Assembly (NCBI GenBank): GCA_028752905.1
Contig: JAQNBH010000006.1
Location: 30,459,863-30,523,862 of the forward strand
Length of the DNA stretch: 64,000 nt
Reading direction: 5' to 3'
Origin: Cladorhizidae sp. MBARI D1340-BT2
Taxonomy: Eukaryota > Porifera > Demospongiae > Poecilosclerida > Cladorhizidae
Below, piece by piece: positions 58,700 through 64,000 of this stretch; the first letter of the stretch is position 1, and each line of letters starts with the position of its first letter. Position numbers and translations under genes: made by a program. The notes beneath the pieces are model-generated. The model ran no database searches and was not told the origin of the DNA. It saw nothing but the letters and a program-made list of their open reading frames with translations.

Positions 58700-59095
58700 C
58701 TACTCCAAGCCTAAGCCTTAACTCTAGTCCAAGCCTTAGCCTTAACTCTAGTCCAAGCCTTAGCCTTAACTCTAGTCCAAGCCTTAGCCTTAACTCTAGT
58801 CCAAGCCTTAGCCTTAACTCTAGTCCAAGCCTTAGCCTTAACTCTAGTCCAAGCCTCAGCCTTAACTCTAGTCCAAGCCTTAGCCTTAACTCTAGTCCAA
58901 TCCTTAGCCTTAACTCTAGTCCAAGCCTTAGCCTTAACTCTAGTCCAAGCCCTAGCCTTAACTATAGTCCAAGCCTTAGCCTTAACTCTAGCCCAAGCCT
59001 TAGCCTTAACTCTAGTCCAAGCCTTAGCCTTAACTCTAGTCCAAGCCTTAGCCTTATCTCTAGTCCAAGCATTAGCATCGCTCTAATCTATGTTA
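58700..59095. repeat. 24-bp minisatellite, about 16 copies
   Basis: Units of AAGCCTTAGCCTTAACTCTA plus GTCC, highly uniform with a few single-base variants. Confidence 0.95.
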
Positions 59096-59299
59096 AGTGT
59101 GAATTGGTGTTGATTGAACCTCACACTCCTTGGGTTGTTAGGGTCACATTCATAGTCCTTCTAAAGGCTGGTTCACAATATGACGTGAACCATCCTGAAA
59201 TATTAACTAGAATACCCTAAGATATTTTTAACAAGTACAATAGCCAGGTTAAGAAGGCAAGCAGGCTCTGTGCCATAACAAGACACACTGTATGGCAAA

Positions 59300-61600
59300 C
59301 CAATGAAATTTCAGTTACCACTTAATATCAAGTGATTTTGCATAAAAATAATGGCATACTGAATAGAGAACTCTTGATTAGTGGCACAAGAAGCTTGACT
59401 ACAAAAATTACTCCCCTGATAAATTGTACAAACTGTACATAATTAAAAGTACAATTAGATTATCTCTATTTCTTAGTAACTTACTAGATATATGCACATC
59501 TCTGCTCTGAAGATGAAATGATAAAATAATATTAAAAAAGGATAAATGCCAAATGCGTGTGTATACTTTAACTTCACCTGATACTGACATTGAGAAGTTC
59601 CTTTTTGGCTCTGTGTTGTCAAGACGACCTACAGTTTCAAAGACACACTATCAAAGTAAGTTTATAACATGAGCATATTTAGAAGTCAAGCAAATGTTGT
59701 TATTGGGTGTACATACTTGCCATAAGTAAATTCCGGGACATTTCCGACGCGAATTTCCAACCACGCCCCCTCAATAGCATGCGAGTTTCCCTGTCCCCAT
59801 GATGTTATTATTTACCCTATATTTTACAATTTCATTATATTTCTTTTATTTATATTGTTTTATTTATACCTTTGTCTTTCTCCTGAAATTCTTTCCCTTT
59901 CACCGGCCCAACACCTTTTTTTTTTTTTTAATTTTTTTATTTCATAAATTTTTTGGTAACCATTACATTTTGAAACAAAGCATATCATTCGATTGCAAAT
60001 TGAAAGAGCTATAACTTGGTATATGAATCAGCTCTATTCAAGTAGGCAAACAAAAGTTACGCATCTCTATGTCTACAACAGTAAAAAAGTCACTAACAAC
60101 AAATCTGACTTTTTTCTCTACTCCGTAGAATTTTGATTGATAGCGAGTCTGCAGTAGATAGCTGTGCAGCTTTCCACCGAAGAAGAGCATCCAGAAGTTA
60201 TAGGGACGGTCACAGTGAAGTAAAGTCATCATTGTCCAAAAAAATATATAATTATATTTTTGTTGCCGTGACCAGTTCGGAATCACCTGCTACCTGGAAT
60301 TTTTCTTGGATTGTAATTTTAAACTATCTTACACGCACCCCCTGGTAAAAAATTAAATCTGTAGCTCTGTTCGCGAGCGATGTCGAATTCGCGCCTTATG
60401 GCGGTGAGAGTGTTTCCGTCAAAATGGCATTCTCTCTTTCTGCTTCTTTGCTACACTGGCCATTTTGCTGGTTGGGAAGTTTCACGTGTATGCCACACCT
60501 CCAATCGAAACAAGGTCAAAGGTTTGGCAAACCAGCTGGAATTGTTTTTCTCTCCTAAAAAGTGTCCTTTTTTTTTTACTTTGGGACTGCAGTGGCCGAG
60601 TGGAAGCGCAAGGTGCGCGTATCTGTAAATTCCAGGACATTACCGGGACAAGGACACCACCGGGACAATGCCTAAAATTCGGGACTGTCCCGGCCATTCC
60701 GGGACGGTTGGCGTGTAGAGTAGCATGCCCTATCTGGTTGGACTCGTATTTCTAAATGTCGGATGGCAAACTCATAAAGCTCATATCTCAACAGGATTCA
60801 AGGCTTGCTAGGAGTCTTTTTTTAACCCCAGCAGCAGATGCTGTTTTAGGACTAGACTGGTTACAACAAGTGCCCATTGGAAAGTTGACAACTTTGACAT
60901 TTCAGTAATCCTGAGAACAAGAACAACTAGCTAAAGCCCATGCAGCAGCTTCGCAATCAAAATTTAGTTTCAAACTTTATTGCAGATTATCATTAGCAAT
61001 GTGTATGTGAATAACATGAGTGGGCATCATTTGGAATAACCAGCTTCATGATGAAAGCACCCACAATACAAACTCTCGGGTTTTAATTGCCAATATATTA
61101 ATTGTATATAATTACAGTAATGTAAATTGTTTGAACATTTATATGTAAGCTTTAAGCACGATTCTCTAAGATATAATTTTATGCAAATCTTTTTATGAAT
61201 GCTAAAAATGATTTTTTACCCCAGTTCCAAAGGAATAGCATACTCACAATGAAAATGAACAGACAGGTTAATAGGCAAGATATAAAAATACGTTAAGTCA
61301 TAACTATGCACTTGAAACAAGTCTTTCCTCAGATGTTATTTATGAAAAGCAGCATAATAGGACACAGACCCTTCCCATTGATCATGACTCTTCAAAATTG
61401 AATGATGATGCATATTTAATAATCTGCCTACCCAGTTTGGCAATGATCCTCCGAGACAGTCATACATACAAATGCACAAACAGACATGAGCACAAACAAA
61501 ACCCTGCCATGCATGCTTGTGGCCATCACCTCCCACATGTCCATGTTATGCACATACAGAAATAAATGTCTGGACACCATGCCTTATATAGTATGATTGC
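59300..61600. other. No gene recognised
   Basis: AT-rich sequence. A tRNA A-box-like GCAGTGGCCGAGTGG at 60591 may be a SINE trace, without a clear B box. AAATTCC(G/A)GGACATT occurs at 59731 and 60627. GCGGTGAGAGTGTT at 60402 resembles the piggyBac-like terminus at 30.3 kb but lacks TTAA. Confidence 0.4.
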
Positions 61601-61619
61601 TTAACATATCTTGATTCAT

Positions 61620-61925
61620 AGTGAATCAAGTCCTTCTTCTGATCAGTGATAGTGTGAGAGTTCTCCGAAACTTTCTCCTTCAGATCAACGACATTTTGAG
61701 AGCTCTCTGAAAGTTGCTTCTTCAGATCAACGATACATTGAGAGTTCTCTGAAAGTTGCTCCTTCAGATCAATGACACTTTGAGAGCTCTCTGAAAGTTC
61801 TTCCTTCAGATCAATGACACTTTGAGAGCTCTCTGAAAGTTCTTCCTTCAGATCAATGACACTTTGAGAGCTCTATGAAAGTTGCTTCTTCAGATCAAGG
61901 ACTCTTTGAGAGCTCTCCAACTCCA
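61620..61925 (-). pseudogene. Coiled-coil repeat exon (14-residue repeats)
   Basis: Minus strand, no start codon so easily missed: six to seven 42-nt units encoding ESSQSVIDLKEELS, with hydrophobic residues spaced as heptads, i.e. a coiled coil. One unit has TAG (LS.SS). Upstream on the minus strand (62030-61950, after TTGATATAG) is AEQRKRDRATEKQKRLEDEL, also helical and possibly the preceding exon, but out of frame at the junction. Protein family not determined. Confidence 0.5.
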
Positions 61926-62251
61926 CTATTGAAAAACTCAGATTAAACTGGTTCTTTGATCATCAGTATGAAGCTCATCTTCGAGTCGCTTTTGCTTTTC
62001 AGTAGCACGGTCACGTTTACGTTGCTCTGCCTATATCAAGTCCTATCACAAAAAGTGTGTCTTTTGGTTATTGTATACATCTATAATCAGTGAGTTGACA
62101 GTTACATCATAAAAAATATCCATACACTCTGCACACATGTTGTTAAATGGAGCTGCTTAATATCAGTGACTGCTGGAAAAGAAGTACTTAAATATAAAAA
62201 CTAATTGTAATACAAGTGAAGAGTTAAAGATATACTTAAGGGAGAAGTGCA

Positions 62252-62885
62252 GATTTCTGGAAATAGCTGCTCGAGAGAAAGCTTATCCTCAACAGTCAAC
62301 ATGCATGAGGGACATAGTAGCCTCAGAGTTCATGCTCTCCCAGTCATGTAGTCAGAGCCAAGATTAAGCATCAAGAAATTTGACCTTCGTAGATGTATAG
62401 ATAACACAGGCATTGTGCCCGATCTTGATGCACTGGGACTGGCCTAAGTTTGTGTTTTATCACAGCTTTGCATCACTTCATATCACTTCATTTTAGACTT
62501 GATCTTGTCATTGCATAAAATTGTGCTAATTGCATAACTACAAGCACCAATTGCACACTTCAACATGCACATGCATAAGCAATGAAGGATGTTGTCTGTG
62601 AGTTACCATTCCCCATTGGTCACATGAGCCGGGAGGTCACAAGAGAATATATGGTATCCAGATCATTTGGATTTGATACTCCATTTGTGTTGAAACCCAA
62701 CCATGTTTGTTATCGACACCAGCTATCCATAACTCTGCGTCAAAATGAGGTTATAGGTTTTCGTCATGTCCCTAGGTTTTAGTCCTTGTAAGAGACAGAG
62801 GGGGCGATCCAAATGTATCGGACTCAGCTCCAACAGCTGAAATGTTCGGAAAAATTATCATTTATCGACATTCTTGTCGAATGAT
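62252..62885 (-). repeat. 3' region of integrase element copy 3
   Basis: Inverted partner of 53125-53752. It follows the integrase C-terminus on the minus strand. Contains the plus-strand ORF 62582-62782 matching 53449-53108. Confidence 0.7.
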
Positions 62886-64000
62886 TAGGCACTGCCTCTT
62901 CTCTGGACTCCCAGAGGAAGCTGTATCACTCATCTCATCAGATGGTCCAGGGTTGTTCGAACTGGTGTTGTGTGACTGGATGGATGAAGGTATCTCATGT
63001 TGAACTGGCATCTCTCTAGTTAAGTAAGGCCTCAAGAGACCGACATAACCTTAAACTTCATTATGTTTTGGTTGTTATCCTGCAGTGTGCAGAGTCCTTT
63101 GGGTGAGACATAACGATTACATAGGGTCCCCACCAATCCTGGACCAGCCTGTCTCCTTTTCTGGATACATTCCTTGCATTCCTCTTTTATAGTCAACAGG
63201 TTAGTAATATAAAATTAAAACCATCCAGTAAAGGTCGAGCGACAGATAACAAATATATCACAAAAAACAGACAAGGATATTCTAACATTTATCAAAACTC
63301 GGAAATACATCTATCCAGAAAATTTTATTATTCTTAGCCTTTAAAAATTTTCTCAGAAACAACAATGGGACTCTAATTTGATTCAGCTTATATAAAGGAA
63401 CACATTAAAGGTACACATTAATTCATAAAAACATACCTATTGCCGTTAGAAGCCTTTTTTTTGCTAGGAATCGAAATAAGCTTTATGCTTCGCTTTAGTT
63501 TCTTCAATTTTCAACCGTATCTTCTCATATGTACCTATGTGATTACAAAATAAAACTGATCTGTAACATGATTTTCGGGGAGTGCATCAAACATTTTCAA
63601 TAAACTACTTGTCCCCCATTTATTGTTACAAAAAAGTGTCAGCAATTCCATGTCATATATTTATGTTTGCCAGTCAGTTTTGTTCTTACATCTGCCACAT
63701 GCTTCTCCAAATTATTTTGTATGTCTTCTCAGGAGACATAGTGAGTGAGATGTTTTCATAGAGAAGCTCCTGCTCATTCTCATGTTCTGCATTATTGATG
63801 GCTATGGAATCCCTAGCTGTTCGGTAGAACATCAACACAAATTGGCTGTTGCTTTGTTGAAGACTGGACACTTGTATTGATACCATAAGTGGTGGGCAGT
63901 ACATATCTAAATAAGTACATACATAGAAATCATATACAAGCAGCACATTCAAGGTATATGCATCCTTTAGCTGAAAGCTTACACTAAAAACCATGTTTAT
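62886..64000 (-). pseudogene. Gypsy/Ginger-type integrase gene, copy 3 (runs off window)
   Basis: Minus strand. 63960-63686 matches exon 3 (FVLMFYRTARDSIAINNAEH), with one-base shifts. ~63535-63430 matches exon 4. 63195-63060 matches the GPY/F exon (WGPYVIVMSHPKDSAHCR across frames), but its acceptor and GDYVL start are deleted compared with 30747. It continues into a C-terminus not kept in the other copies: LLRPYLTREMPVQHEIPSSI then SDEMSDTASSGSPEKRQCLI. The TTAA occupied by piggyBac in the right arm is unoccupied here (site mutated to AATAAA). Confidence 0.75.

Noticed and set aside
60380..60420. Third piggyBac-like terminus (GCGGTGAGAGTGTT)
   Set aside because: No TTAA next to it and no matching opposite end found; similarity to the 30.3 kb end is short.
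60585..60640. tRNA gene or SINE (GCAGTGGCCGAGTGG A-box-like)
   Set aside because: No anticodon arm or GGTTCGAATCC B box follows at the right distance.

Overview
This is a eukaryotic, very probably metazoan, window: AT-rich, with spliceosomal introns and almost entirely non-coding. Short introns (56-66 bp) in recurring exon pairs, a death-domain relic, and Penelope, piggyBac, LINE and several gypsy-like relics together suggest an early-branching animal such as a demosponge. That assignment is inference. I find no intact, full-length protein-coding gene. Nearly every recognisable coding stretch carries stops or frameshifts.

1-20 kb: an array of small exon pairs encoding a repeated ~35-residue unit (196-361, 850-980, 2355-2529, 14775-15582, 17366-17537, 18021-18188, 18643-18800). 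Some pairs are open with perfect splice phasing and others are dead. Between them lie a gag relic with a huge 10-residue-repeat region (5.3-7.65 kb), a foldback element (9.1-9.8 kb), a broken death-domain exon (11.8-12.1 kb) and a ~67-bp tandem repeat (12.1-12.75 kb). A 31-bp satellite fills 19.1-19.76 kb.

19.7-24 kb: the 5' end of an LTR element (LTR, primer site and gag, minus strand), a Penelope-like element (reverse transcriptase plus GIY-YIG, plus strand), then a ~1.7-kb triplet microsatellite.

24.2-33.1 kb: a large inverted repeat whose arms each carry an intron-containing gypsy-type integrase gene (Ginger-like), one arm interrupted by a piggyBac-like element. It is followed by an LTR element in which gag-protease runs into integrase with no reverse transcriptase between. 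33.1-34.3 kb holds (TAGG)n and a ~180-bp satellite.

35-51 kb: Penelope 3' relics and hammerhead-ribozyme-like motifs; an FTSJ3/SPB1-like methyltransferase pseudogene with its introns (minus, 36.8-40.8 kb); a DDE transposase relic with a second piggyBac-like element inserted in its reading frame (43.8-46.15 kb); a LINE relic (minus, 46.4-48.2 kb); and an intronless CobW-family GTPase pseudogene (48.46-49.7 kb).

53-64 kb: fragments of the integrase element, another LTR/gag relic, an inverted copy of the 10-15 kb segment (57.3-59.3 kb), a 24-bp minisatellite, a coiled-coil repeat relic (61.6-61.9 kb) and a third copy of the integrase element that runs off the window end.

Overall this is a transposon graveyard with informative nesting: empty sites, a shared stop codon and inverted duplicates allow several insertion events to be ordered in time.
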